Shown in pieces: positions 40,695 to 52,400 of a stretch of 64,000 nt of DNA. Position numbers and translations under genes: made by a program. The notes beneath the pieces are model-generated. The model ran no database searches and was not told where the DNA came from. It saw nothing but the letters and a program-made list of their open reading frames with translations. The stretch spans positions 372,001 to 436,000 of the forward strand of contig NW_022145553.1 in assembly GCF_000002235.5 (NCBI RefSeq). The letters run 5' to 3'. Numbering within the stretch: position 1 is the stretch's first letter; each line of letters begins with the position of its first letter. The DNA is from Strongylocentrotus purpuratus. Its lineage: Eukaryota > Echinodermata > Echinoidea > Camarodonta > Strongylocentrotidae.

Positions 40695-43600
40695 CAGGGG
40701 CGTAATCCGTACCGAGGAGTGGGGGGGGGGGGGGGATGATCGGCGATAGCCATCACATACTAGCACGAGCACACGCCCACACTAATTTACGCAAGCGCGC
40801 GATCGCGCACGCACAAACACACAACAACACACACACACGCACACACACAACCGAACAAACAACAATATTAAGAAAGAAGACGATTCGTTGTTCCGTTCTC
40901 GACTCTTAATCCACGTCTGAATTCAGTTCCCCCCCCCCCCTCCCCTCCGCGCGAAGCGCGGAAGCTTTTACTTTTCATTAAATCATTAGGGAAAGAAGAC
41001 GATTCGTTGTACCGTTCTCGACTTATAATCCTTATCTGAATTCAGTTTTTTCCCTTCCCCCCTCCTGCGCGAAGCGCGGAAACTTTTACGTTTCATTAAA
41101 TCATTAGAGAGAGAGACGATTCGTTGTTCTGTTCTCGACTGTTAATCCTCGTCTGAATTCAGTTCCCCCCTCCCCTCGCGCGAAGCGCGGAAGCTTTCAC
41201 GTTTCATAAAATCATTGGAGAAAGAAGACGATTCGTTGTACCGTTCTCGACTCTTAATCCTCGTCTGAATTTAGTCCCCCCCCCCCCCCCCCCTCCCGCG
41301 CGAAGCGCGGAAGCTTTTACGTTTCATTAAATAATTAGAGAAAGAAGACGATTCGTTGTACCGTTCTCGACTCTTAATCCTCGTCTGAATTCAGTTCCCC
41401 CCTCCCCTCCCGCGCGAAGCGCCTAAGCTTTTACGTTTCATTAAATCATTAGAGAAAGAAGACGATTCGTTGTACCGTTCTCGACTGTTAATCCTCATCT
41501 GAATTCAGTTTTTCCCTTCCCCCCCCCTTTCCACCCGCGCGAAGCGCGGAAGCTTTTACGTTTCTTTAATCATTAGAGAAAGAAAACGATTCGTTGTACC
41601 GTTCTCGACTTTAATTCTCATCTAAATTTAGTCTTTTCCTTCCCCTCCTCCCTCCCGCGCGAAGCGCGGAAGCTATTACGTTTCATTAAATCATTAGAGA
41701 AAGAAGACGATTCGTTGTACCGGTCGACTTTAATTCTCATCTAAATTTAGTCTTTTCCTTCCCCCCCCCCCCCCCCTCCCCTCCCTCCCGCGCGAAGCGC
41801 GGAAGCTATTACGTTTCATTAAATCATTAGAGAAAGAAGACGATTCGTTGTACCGTTCTCGACTTTTAATCCTCATCTGAATTCAGTTTTTCCCTTCCCC
41901 CCTCCCTCCCGCGCAAAGCGCGGAAGCTTTTACGTTTCATTAAATCATTACGAAAAGAAGACGATTCGTTTTAACGTTCTCGACTTTTAATCCTCATCTG
42001 AATTCAGTTTTTTCCTTCCCCCCTCCTGCGCGAAGCGCGGAAGCTTTTACGTTTCATAAAATCATTGGAGAAAGAAGACGATTCGTTGTATCGTTCTCGA
42101 CTCTTAATCCTCGTCTGAATTTAGTCCCCCCCCCCCCCCCCCCCCTTCCGCGCGAAGCGCGGAAGCTTTTACGTTTCATTAAATAATTAGAGAAAGAAGA
42201 CGATTCGTTGTACCGTTCTCGACTCTTAATCCTCGTCTGAATTCAGTTCCCCCCTCCCCTCCCGCGCGAAGCGCCTAAGCTTTTACGTTTCATTAAACCA
42301 TTAGAGAAAGAAGACGATTCGTCGTACCGTTCTCGACTTTTAATCCTCATCTGAATTCAGTTTTTCCCTACCCCCCCCCCCCCCCTTTTCCTCCCGCGCG
42401 AAGCGCGGAAGCTTTTACGTTTCTTTAATCATTAGAGAAAGAAAACGATTCGTTGTACCGTTCTCGACTTTAATTCTCATCTAAATTTAGTTTTTTCCTT
42501 TCCCCCCCCCCCCCCTCCCTTCCGCGCGAAGCGCGGAAGCTATTACGTTTCATTAAATCATTAGGGAAAGAAGACGATTCGTTGTACCGTTCTCGACTTA
42601 TAATCCTTATCTGAATTCAGTTTTTCCCTTCCCCCCTCCTGCGCGAAGCGCGGAAACTTTTACGTTTCATTAAATCATTAGAGAGAGAAGACGATTCGTT
42701 GTTCTGTTCTCGACTGTTAATCCTCATCTGAATTCAGTTCCCCCCCCCCCTCCCCTCCCGCGCGAAGCGCGAAAGCTTTTTTTCCCTTCCCCCCCCCCCT
42801 CCTTCCCGCGCAAAGCGCGGAAGCTTTTACGTTTCATTAAACCATTAGAGAAAGAAGACGATTCGTTGTACCATTCTCGACTCTCAATTTCTTTAAAAAG
42901 GGGGTGGGTTTTTTTCTCTCTCTCTTTGGACTCCTGAGAAATGTAAAAAGGGGGTTATAAAATATCTTGAATATCATAGAAAAATTGATCAAATCCCGGG
43001 ATCAAATTCCTGAAATTCCTGCTAGCTTTGAAAGCTCATTCAGGATTATTTCATTTTGAAAATTAAAAGCATTGCCCCGCAGTCCCCCTCGATCGACTAG
43101 AGCTCACCTGAAATCGGGGGGGGGGGGGTGTGGTACATTTAGCAGTGATCCGGATTTTTTTTTTTTTTTTTTGGGGGGGGGTCTCCAAGGTAGGAAAAGC
43201 CAGCGAAAAGCCGGCGAAAGGGGGATTCAAAAATGTTGGCAGTCCTGAGATAGGGTTGGGGGGCGCTTTCAAAGGGAGGGAACGAGCGTACGCGTACCCT
43301 AAATAACACTAAGTGGGAGCCGGGCATCTGCTGTACATTATTGCACTTTTTAAGCGCTCGCGCGCTCGCGCACTTTACGTAATAATAATATACCTTGCAA
43401 AATAACGAAAAATTATTCTGAAGTTTATGAAGTGCATGTTCGCGCACGTCGCCAACTATTCTTAATGATAGTGACATACTGTATACGTGTAGGCTATACA
43501 GTTTTACATACATAAAAAAATAACTAATTTCTCATGCATTATGCTGAAATTGAAACAATCACATTTTTTCGTCTTTTTCTTCTTCTTCCTTTTTTGTCTC

Positions 43601-43707
43601 TCTTTTTTTTTGTAATATCAGGGGGGATGATTGTACAGGCCATCCCCCCTACCTCAAGCCAGGGGGGATGCACCCCCCCCCCATCCCCCCCGGGATTTAC
43701 GCCCCTG
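40695..43707. mobile_element. hAT-type non-autonomous element (3013 bp) carrying a satellite array
   Basis: The ends CAGGGGCGTAATCCG and CGGGATTTACGCCCCTG are inverted repeats of the hAT type. A perfect 8 bp target-site duplication ATGATGGT flanks the element (40687-40694 and 43708-43715), and removing it rejoins the LINE at YDG-PRFWNSL. The interior is dominated by ~17 tandem copies of a ~117 bp repeat, then C/G-rich and T-rich low-complexity DNA. No transposase coding is visible. Confidence 0.88.
40865..42880. repeat. ~117-bp tandem repeat, ~17 copies, with GC hairpin
   Basis: Each unit contains GCGCGAAGCGCGGAAGCTTT, then ACGTTTCATTAAATCATTAG, then AGAAAGAAGACGATTCGTTG, then a C/T-rich stretch of variable length. 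GCGCGAAGCGC is a near-palindrome able to form a short hairpin. Units differ mostly in the length of the C tract and by single changes (GCGCCTAAGC, GCGCAAAGCG). Sub-blocks repeat in order (41183-41540 resembles 42030-42400), so a ~850 bp higher-order period may exist. The array lies within the hAT-type element. Confidence 0.9.
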
Positions 43708-43715
43708 ATGATGGT

Positions 43716-44365
43716 CCTAGATTTTGGAATTCTCTAAGTGAAAGTATTAAAAATAGTCCATCCCTAAATTCTTTCAAGAAAAATCTATAAAAAAAATTCC
43801 TCAAATCTTATAGTAATATACAAGAATAATCCGATAACAGTTGGTAATCATCTTAATTTCCCATTTAGGTCTTCATCATCTGCTCGATTAATTTAATATT
43901 TATTTGGTCTTATGATCTTACCTTTCCAAAATTAACATTTTAACTTACTTTTTCCGGTCATGATTTGTCCTGCTTCTTCTTCTTCTTCTTCTTCTTCTTC
44001 TTCTTCTTCTTCTTCTTCTTCTTCTTCTTTCCCCCTTTTCCCCTTTCCTTCTTATCTGTTTTACTTCTCCTTGTTCGTTTCGTGTTTGTAAATTGTATGT
44101 TGTTTTGAAATATTGTCTTGTGTTTTCTAAGTCTTCGTAGGCAAAATTTTAAACTTTTTTTTTTTTTTTCTGGGGGATCCACAACCTACAAGCACTGCTT
44201 TTTAGTGAATCCCCCCCCCCCATTTCCTCAGAAATTAAATATTCTTGTAATAATTTTATTATGTGCAACGTTTATTTGTATAGTTTCTTGAAAAATGAAT
44301 TATGTATGAAATCAAATGTAATATTTTTGTTTACCTTTCTGTTGGAAATGAAATAAAATATGAAG
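43716..44365 (+). mobile_element. LINE 3' terminus (C-terminal codons and 3' UTR)
   Basis: Frame PRFWNSLSESIKNSPSLNSF continues the LINE C-terminus and stops at 43788-43790. The 3' UTR contains a TTC microsatellite at 43975-44030, a T-run, GGGGGATCCACAACCTACAA and an A-rich tail near 44345-44365. Confidence 0.7.
43975..44030. repeat. (TTC)n microsatellite
   Basis: About 18 uninterrupted TTC triplets within the LINE 3' UTR. Confidence 0.95.
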
Positions 44366-45230
44366 AAGTACAGTGGAAGGAATATAATAAGTAACATTTC
44401 ATACAAAAATTACGCAGTGTTTTCATCAACCTTCAACAATGTTACAGAGTCAATTTAATCGCCTCTAAGTAATAACAAAAAAGACTAACGCCATTAAAGA
44501 TGTTACCAGTATTAAATAATGATACACAATATATTCAAATGATTTGTCTAGCTCTGAATGCTGCACAAAGTGAACCAGGAACAAGCCTAAAATCTAGTTT
44601 ATTACTCCTTAGCAAAGGGTTGCTATCTCAGTGATTTCGGAGCCTGGGGTGTACATATCACAAATATATTTGGATTCCTTGACAGCGCTATATAATTGAA
44701 TGTTGCTAAATATTTTCTCACAAATTGGGCCCCCTACCCTGTACTGCCGCCGGCTGGATCCACCCCTGAATATAGTATACCGACCCATGAAGTGCACATC
44801 CACACGCATAGGCCTTTGCAATTCAATCGTTTTTATATAAAGAGTGACTCAGATCGTGCCAAGCGTCTTGACTATTTTTAATTTCTATTTCTATTTCTTG
44901 AAAAAAATTACTTTTGAATATACTCTCCACGAATTTATTACGGAAGCCACCTGATCAGATCAGATATTCATGAATGAACCATAAGAACATTATGACATGT
45001 CTGAAGGCACAAACGGTCAATAAGATGACGCCTCTTACATTGATTGTATATGACTTATAATTCGATTTCTTTCGTCTTAATCATCTGCTGAAAATTCAAG
45101 GACCCTCCAAATCTTGGGAGGAATGTAATTATTTGAAAGATACTATATTTTTCATGGAAGAGCTGCTGATGAATTGCATCCTTGAAACATCCCTCTTCGA
45201 TTTTTTTCCTTCAGTATTAACCGAGTCAAT
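44366..45230. other. Intergenic DNA with possible hAT end
   Basis: No gene is supported here. GGCTGGATCCACCCCTG at 44752-44768 resembles the right end of the hAT MITE at 37548, but no matching left end or target duplication was found, so it may be a fragment of a hAT element. Confidence 0.35.
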
Positions 45231-45263
45231 AACATGAATTTTCCCCTCTCATTCCCCATTATA

Positions 45264-45398
45264 CTCCTCTCTCTCTCTCTCTCTCTCTCTTTCCCCTTCT
45301 CTCTCTCTCTCTCTCGCTCTTTCTTTTTTTCCACCCTTACTCTAACTCCCTCCATCTCTTTCAATCCCCTCCTATCCATCTCTCTCCCCCCCCCCACC

Positions 45399-45431
<33 letters not shown>

Positions 45432-45625
45432 CTCCTATCTCTCATTCTCTCTTTCTCTCCTATCTCTCTCTCTCTTTCTCTCTTTCTCTCTCTCTCTCTC
45501 TCTCCTCTCTCTCCTATCTCTCATTCTCTCTTTCTCTCCTATCTCTCTCTCTTTCTCTATCTCTCTCTCTCTCTCTCTCTCTCCCCCCCCCCCCCTCTCC
45601 CTTCTCTCCCTTCCTTCTCTCTTCA
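45264..45625. repeat. CT-rich microsatellite
   Basis: Long runs of (CT)n interspersed with CTCCTAT, CTTT and C tracts. The long reading frames on both strands (Ser/Leu-rich and Arg/Glu-rich) are products of the dinucleotide repeat, not genes. Confidence 0.95.
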
Positions 45626-45891
45626 TTAGGAAAAAATGATCCGCCTTTATTATATACATCACAACGCACAAATTAAATTAAATTGAAGAACATTATTTAT
45701 GCAATCATTTTGTAATTAATAAGCCTATGTTATGATGCCTAATGCCTGCCTAAGATTGTTTAGGCCTCTTTATTCATTATGAATGAATATGGGGCCTCTT
45801 AATTTTTATTTTCATGTGTGATTAAAAGATATACTAAAAAAATCCTATCTTTAAACATCAGCTCGGATTTTATTTTTGTTGTTGATTTTTT

Positions 45892-46316
45892 AGCAGTCAC
45901 CTCAGCGTGCAAATAAGCGGCCCTTTTGACGATAAAGAGCATTGTGTAAAAATGCAAAAGGAACCTTGAACCACCATTTATTTAGTGGCATATAGAAGAT
46001 AACTCAATTATCTATATTTTATCACAGGAAATCGTCCTTGTATATGGTCAAATTCCTAGAAAGTTACAATTTTTTGTTGTTGATGTGTCAAAATATTGAA
46101 AATAAGTTTTGATTCACTTTGAATCATGTTTTTTGATAATAATTACTTCTTATTGAATTGTTATCAAAATGTAGGTAATTCAATATTTTTTTGTGTGCCA
46201 CCAAACACAATGTTGGTTCAAGGTTCCCTAACATTAGTATTTGACAAAATACATTACTATTTTTCGTCAATAGAGCTGCTTTTTAGACGGCGCCTCCGAT
46301 TTATGGGGTGACTGCT
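45892..46316. mobile_element. MITE-like long imperfect palindrome
   Basis: AGCAGTCACC at the left is matched inverted by GGTGACTGCT at the right. Further inside, GGAACCTTGAACCACC pairs with GTTGGTTCAAGGTTCC, and AAGCGGCCCTTTTGACG pairs imperfectly with CGTCAATAGAGCTGCTT. Arms of ~120 bp with many mismatches suggest an old foldback or MITE copy. No clear target-site duplication was seen. Confidence 0.45.
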
Positions 46317-46535
46317 TCAAATAAAGAAAAAAAAAAAACTCTGAAGTATATGGTGTATTGTGATATTTTTTTACATTTTATGGAATAACCAAATAGTGCT
46401 TAGTTTGTGAAGTAGTAGTGACAACCAGCTCTAAAACCAAGCATGGTAAATTGATATTCGCCCCCAAAGACGTTTAAATATAATTGCCCCCCCCCCCCCC
46501 CCCCCCGCTAATATGTCAAAAGTAGCTCGTTTCAA

Positions 46536-46684
46536 TAATGCTACGGTCACAAAAGTTCGTACGAACGATAACTTCGTACGAATCTCCCTGTTTTTCCATT
46601 GTCTTCCCGAATTTCCATTGTCTGAAAAATCGTTCGTACGGCGTTCGTAGCAGTTCGTAATGGCATTTATGACCGAGGCTGTAC
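46536..46684. mobile_element. Short MITE-like inverted repeat
   Basis: GCTACGGTCACAAA at 46540 pairs imperfectly with TTTATGACCGAGGC at the right end, enclosing several GTTCGTACGAACG-type palindromes. It is about 150 bp, non-coding, and its family was not identified. Confidence 0.35.
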
Positions 46685-46699
46685 TTGCGCAACGATTGC

Positions 46700-48100
46700 T
46701 TCATTCACTCGCGAGCTATTTTTAGAACATGTCGTATTCATTCGAGCACATTAGGAGCGCTAGCGACCAGCTGGTTGCACAAGAGAGAAGAAGGAATCGG
46801 AGGACATTATTCACATTTTTAGGAGCTTTAACAGCAAAGGATCCTGTCAGTTCGAGCTTGTAAGTGTTCAGACTATTGAAAATTTGAAATTGTAAGTAGT
46901 ATATCCCTTCATTTCTCCAGTTTCTCCCCGGAAATATATCCAGATTACAATTTATATTGTCCCACATGCTATAATTTGTGTAAGTAATTTTGTCTTTGGG
47001 TTCTGAGTAACTCCAGGGAGCTCCAGTCCAGAGCCTGCATAGGAAAACGATTCAAACAGCGGGTTGGGTCACATTTTTTCGAAATTTAAAGAAGTAGTAG
47101 ACTAGATCTAATTACAATTATGACTTACAATGTTTTTCGACTCCTTTGGACATCCGTTCAACCACTTTAAATTATAATTTGAAGAAGTTTTTGAGGGAAA
47201 AAAGGGTGATTCAAGTCCTGGTCCTATAAACATGATAAACCCAGTTTATCCCACACATAGCTGCATTACTATCCTGGCTGTGTATTAAAAACTGTGCTAT
47301 TGATTCTCAACATTTCAAACATCACTGTACAAAACTCAAATGCTTTTAATCGAAATCAGTTCTTGCATGTAGACCCTAAGTGAAAATTGATGACTAAATA
47401 GCAGTAAAATACAATTTTTTAACTATAGAGTCTAGATCTACCGATGTTAGAAAAAATAATTGAAAAATTCAAATTGTAAGTCTACTGTCAAACTTGCCGA
47501 TCAGCCACATCGGCATGATTATGTGCATTCGTGTAATGAGAGTGTATTAAGTATTCATGTGTGCAAATGCTGCCTATTATTAACACGTAGTTCAGTGCTA
47601 GAGGTCAATACGCATTAGCATTGACTCTCTATGCTTTGCTGGAGTGGTTCATCCCATAGGCCTATATCATATATCAAGAGAAAGTATGCATGCACGGTAT
47701 TAGACCAAAAGCTTCAGTCTCTCTATATCGTCGGTTGTTCCACTGAGACGACGTCTGGCTCCACTAGACCTCCGTATATAGAGACTGAATGCTCGCCTAT
47801 GTCATCGTACAGGGAAGATACAGTCTACGGGTATACGATAAGACGATACTGCCCTGACGCTAAGTTTAATCCTTTTTTGTCATAATCACAGGCACAAACA
47901 ACTACAATTGGCATTTCAAATAATAACAAACATGATAAACATTAAGAAAATATGTACCTTGGACCTCTGCATACATGTATATGAAATCTTCTTCAAAAAA
48001 GTGTTATTATCTCTTCCACTTGACTGTCTTCAGACTGTGTATGGGGAATGTCGACAAATGTCAGTTTTATTAAAGAATGACCTATACCAGGCGGTTATTT
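46700..48100. other. Intergenic AT-rich DNA, no gene seen
   Basis: No exon, RNA gene or named repeat is supported. A small inverted repeat occurs at about 47709-47795 (TTCAGTCTCTCTATAT against GTATATAGAGACTGAA); its meaning is unclear. Confidence 0.5.
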
Positions 48101-48118
48101 CCGTCTAGCACGGTATGT

Positions 48119-48152
48119 ACTGCGCATGCGTACTTTCCCTACGCCATGTTGA
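48119..48152 (+). promoter_or_regulatory. Candidate ANKZF1 core promoter (NRF1-like and YY1-like sites)
   Basis: TGCGCATGCGTA at 48121-48132 is close to the NRF1 consensus (YGCGCAYGCGCR, last two bases differ). CGCCATGTT at 48142-48150 matches a YY1 site, a pair often found at housekeeping gene start sites. It lies ~450 bp upstream of the first coding exon, which has an acceptor-like 5' boundary, so a non-coding first exon would start about here. No TATA box is obvious. This is a motif-based inference. Confidence 0.4.
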
Positions 48153-48596
48153 ATGAATGATGTACAGTACAGTAATTTGTTAACAAAATCAGAAAGGATG
48201 CAAAAGACGGCAGAATTTACTGATCTTTGAAAATATTTTCATAATTTCACACCCAATTCTAAAAAAAAATTGTCTCTGTGTAATTTTATGTGGCTCTTTC
48301 TAATTGGTTGTATCAGATTTTTTTAAATACAAAAAAGTCTGCTCAAGGTAAATGATTTGCAAATGCTAACAAAACAGTAAGCGAAGGAAAATCAGTGGTG
48401 GTTTCTTCAGTTTTTCTACATAATTTTGAGCTGTGCATTAGTTGGAAATTACAGAACTGATTTATTACGGTCATTTACGATAACGGTATGATTTTGGAAA
48501 GTGTTTCAAACTTAGAGTCAGAGAAATAGAGTTAGAGATGATGCTAGTCAGTGTGGTGGTTGATCTCAGATTTACAGTGTTTTTTTGTTCCTTCAG

Positions 48597-48766
48597 AAAC
48601 ATAGGAAGCATGGAGATGCCTAAGAGACAGAGCAGCTGTTCCTTGACAGACAAGAGTAAAGCTTGGAAGTATCTGGCTGGTATCAAACTCTCCTCACTCC
48701 AGCCGAATAAAGTCACAGAGGACTTTTATGAAGAACCAGAGGATTGTGTCCCTGTTGATAAGAGTG
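48597..48766 (+). CDS. ANKZF1: ANKZF1 coding exon 1 (CDS from 48610)
   Basis: A pyrimidine tract and CAG at 48594-48596 look like an acceptor, so at least one non-coding exon probably precedes this one. ATG at 48610 starts [20 protein letters not shown]; a second ATG two codons later is an alternative start. The donor GTACGT follows 48766, leaving phase 1. The N-terminus (residues 1-52) has no known domain. Confidence 0.85.
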
Positions 48767-49441
48767 GTACGTCAGAATCACCTTATGATATGTTTTCTTT
48801 TATGGATAATGAATATAAATCAAATTATTAACATCTGGTATCTACTTGTTGGCATTGTTGCACCCGAGTAATTATAAACTTAAAAGTTCATAAATGTATC
48901 TCTTTGATAGCATTAAGTGACAGTTTTTATGTTCTGGCCTATGTGTTTCTCTTTCTCACTCTCTCTCTCTCTCTTTCTTTCTCCCTCCATCTCTTCCTCT
49001 CATATTGCATGATAAGACCATTATTGTAACAGGATTCTAATGATAGATAATTGTAGTCTTATGTTTCAAAATATCCTGACTGTTTCTTTAGGAAAACATT
49101 TACATTCATCTGATGAGTACACAGATTCCAGAATATTAATACTTATGAAGATTAGATGTGATTTATTTTTTTACTTTTCTCTTCTTTATTTATCCGCCAT
49201 CAGAGCCTGAAGTCTACACAGTATCAAATGCAATGGTCTGTTCCCTATGTGACTGCATATTTGAGGATAGACATCAACAGGTAATTGTTGTTTCCTTTAT
49301 ACTTAATAACTGAACCTAAGAACATTCAAGTTTGTTCAAATCAAACTTAGTAATGATCTAATTAAATAGAGTTCTAGAACAGCAAAGATCTTTAATAAAT
49401 GGCCTTATCAGTGTTTAAAAACTCTTGCATTTTACTGTAAT

Positions 49442-49476
<35 letters not shown>

Positions 49477-52400
49477 AGACGCCTGGGAACATTTCATGTT
49501 CCCCAGTGTCATAGTTCAAAGACATTTGGCAACAGCTCTAATTGTGTCATTTTAATGTAGTGACTGTTTTGTCATTTTCACTGGTATTGAAGGAAAAAAA
49601 TGCTCTTGTTCTCTAAATGTTACTTTGATTTGATTTTTTAAAATCTTAGATTTCAGAATTACAATAATTTTGGTATTCAAAGTCTGCTTGATATGAGATA
49701 TTGAACATAATAATGGGATATTTTGTTGATAATAATTAGTGTCGATCCATTCTTTGTTATCACTTCCACTGTTGAAAAATTTGTTGTTTTCCTATGTTAC
49801 AGAAAGCTCACTATCGTCTGGACTGGCATCGGTTCAACTTGAAGCAGAGGATAATGGGACTTAAATCAGTCTCAGAAGAGGCATTTTCACAACAAGCAGG
49901 TAGGTATTTACTTCAGACTGGAAAAGATATGAAAAACTCTAAATGACAAATTTAGATATTGTCAGCAGTTAATCCATGTTTGAATTGAAGATTACTTTTC
50001 AACCATTCAGGCAGTTCCATTAACAGTTTCAAATGTTTGGGAAATCTGCTATATCTACTAAGTTATTTAAAGCAAAAGAATGAGTAAAACTTACTGAATG
50101 ATTTTCACACTTTATTTGCTTTCCTTCCATCTGTGCTAAATCACTTGTTTGCCCCACGTTCAATTTTGAACAAGACAATAAGCACTGACTGAGATTGCTT
50201 TGTGCAACACGGTGGTTTTGTAACCTTACCAATTTCCAGTTCTGATTAGCTCCACAAAAACTCTTTTAACACCAGTACCGGTAGGTTAATCTTGTACTGG
50301 ACACAGTTAAATAATCTTGAAGCCTTTGGTGTATCCATCCAATCATCAATACAATGGGGTGCAGGTCTGCAGGGATATTATGAGAGTTAATGTTCTCCTC
50401 TCAACAGACGATGTGTCCAGTATTTCTGGTAGCGGAGACTCTTCCTCCTCTGATGATGAGGATGAGGTGGACATGTCACCTGTCTCCCGGGGCTCTGATC
50501 AAGCCTGGGGAAGGAGAAAGAAGGCCAGTTCTATCCACAAGTACGACAGCGACGACGATGACGATAATGATGCAGGGAAGGAGAGAGAAAATGGTAGACG
50601 ATGTCCAAGGATCTATTTTGATAACGATGATGAAGAGGTTGTTTCTGTGTATCGCTGCATCATTCATGGAAAGAGGGTGAGAATAGATATACTTGTTTTA
50701 TTTCTCATCTTTACCGACATACTAATTGCCCTTTGTTTTTATAATGTAGTAAGGCTATTAATGGAATAGGACCAAACATAGATCATATATATCAAGTTGT
50801 AATGCACTTTGTAACTGCAAGAAAGATTAACTATATGAAATACCCTAACAGATTTGATTTGTATGGAATATTACAAAAAAATATATAAATACTAGAAAAT
50901 TGATATAGTTGTGAATATATAGGACAAAACTCCTTGCACTTTCCAACAAATCTTTTTCTGAAACTGTTTCTTCGGCATCTGTCTGTCTCGAAAGACAATA
51001 GAATATTGCGCTATATAGTTGTCAGTTTCTTGGTGTGCAGCTCCTGCTGTGACTGAACAGTCCAATCCTAGAGAGGCAGGTCCTGTTGCAGTTGCTGCAG
51101 ATAAAAGTCATTTGTGGCTGTGCTGTTGGAGCCGTAGCTAGCTGTTGTCTTTGTTGTTGTTGTTGTTGTCTTTTCTCCTCCCACTGTTCTACTCTCCTCT
51201 GCTCACTCCTCTGTACACCCGTCTTTACAACGCGTCTCCATTCAGGACGGTCTGAGGCATATGCTTCCCAGTTTGTAGGGTTTATTTCACTGGCCTTCAT
51301 ATCCCTCTTGCACACATCCTTGAAGCGAATGGACAGGTCTTCCAACAGCCCTGGTCCTGGTCGCTAACTTTCCATACATTATGTCTTTTGGAATGCGGCC
51401 GTCTTCCATTCGGCTGACATGACCAAGCCATCTCAGTCGTCGTTGTGATAGAAGAGCATAGATGGTCATCATGCCTCCTTTCTTGAGGACATCCTTGTTT
51501 GGAATGTGGTCCTGCCATTTGATGCCTAGGATTCGCCTCAAGCAGCGGAGATGGAAAACGTTCAAACGGCGCTCCTGACGTGCATACAGGGTCCACGACT
51601 CACTGCCATACAGGAGAGTGCTGAGCACACAGGCCTGGTAGATCTTCATTTTGTGTTGGTAGTTAGTAAAGTGTTCTTCCAGGCACGCTTTGAAAGTCTA
51701 GCCATCATGGTTGCTGCCTTGCCAATACGTATGTTGAGCTCGGGATCGAGGGAGAGGCTGCTGGATATCACGGAGCCGAGGTAGGTGAAGTTTTCAACCA
51801 CTTGGAGGGTGTAGTTTCCAATGGAGATATCGGGAACGCTGCGTACATCCTGGCCCATGATGTTTGTTTTCTTTAGGCTGATGGTCAGGCCAAAGTCTTC
51901 ACATGCTTCTGAAAAACAGTTAATCATGCCTCTGTAGAGCTTCCTCAGACTGGGATGCCAAAGCCGCATCATCTGCAAATAGCATCTCTTTAATCAGGAT
52001 GCTCCTCACTTTCGTCTTCGCCCGAAGTCGTGCAAGATTAAACAGTTTTCCATCGCTTCGTGTGTGTATGTACAGTGTACACGCCGTCTTGAGATGACCT
52101 GAAAGCGTGTGATAGCAGCACAGAGAAGAAGATCCCAAAGAGCGTGGGAGCAAGCACACATCCCTGCTTCACTTCGTTCTTGATTGGGAAGGGGGCTGAT
52201 GTAGAGCCGTCATACTGGATGGTGCCCTGCATATCGTCATGGAAGGATACAATCAACCTTAGCAGTGTAGGTGGACATCCTATTTTCTGTAGCAGATTGA
52301 AGAGGATCTTTCTGCTGACTAAGTCAAAGGCCTTTGTAAGATCGATGAAGGCAATGTACAGTGGCTGTCTCTGCTCCCGACTTTTCTCCTGCAGTTGTCG

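Larger units (their letters stand above)
35500..44365 (+). mobile_element. LINE of the Jockey/CR1 group, broken and split by three DNA transposons
   Basis: Translated fragments in order show the apurinic endonuclease domain (GLTETWLS, GILYRPPSSS, MGDFNIDIL, SATLIDNVFCN, SDIMDHFPI) and then reverse transcriptase (KSPGYDDINNFILK, NYRPISLLSSLSKILEK, GILLDFSKAFDTINHDILL, FADDSNLFY, FLGITVDNKLSWKYHI). The usual C-terminal GPRFWNSLSESIKNS follows. The 3' untranslated part holds a TTC microsatellite and ends in a GAAATGAAATAAAAT-type tail near 44345-44365. Three insertions (37132-37548, 38301-40096, 40695-43707) account for ~5.2 kb, leaving ~3.6 kb of LINE. Several further frameshifts and stops, plus QRS where family members usually have QGS, show it is dead. 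The clade call rests on motif style; the 5' end is uncertain. Confidence 0.85.

Noticed and set aside
44752-44768. Complete hAT element near 44.7 kb
   Set aside because: Only one end-like sequence (GGATCCACCCCTG) is present; no opposite end or target duplication was found.
45152-45671. Ser/Leu- and Arg/Glu-rich reading frames
   Set aside because: They are translations of the CT microsatellite.
47631-47885. 84-codon plus-strand reading frame upstream of ANKZF1
   Set aside because: It contains a small inverted repeat and shows no conserved domain; probably chance.
48538-48609. ANKZF1 start at the upstream ATG 48538
   Set aside because: A strong pyrimidine-CAG acceptor at 48596 places this ATG in an intron.
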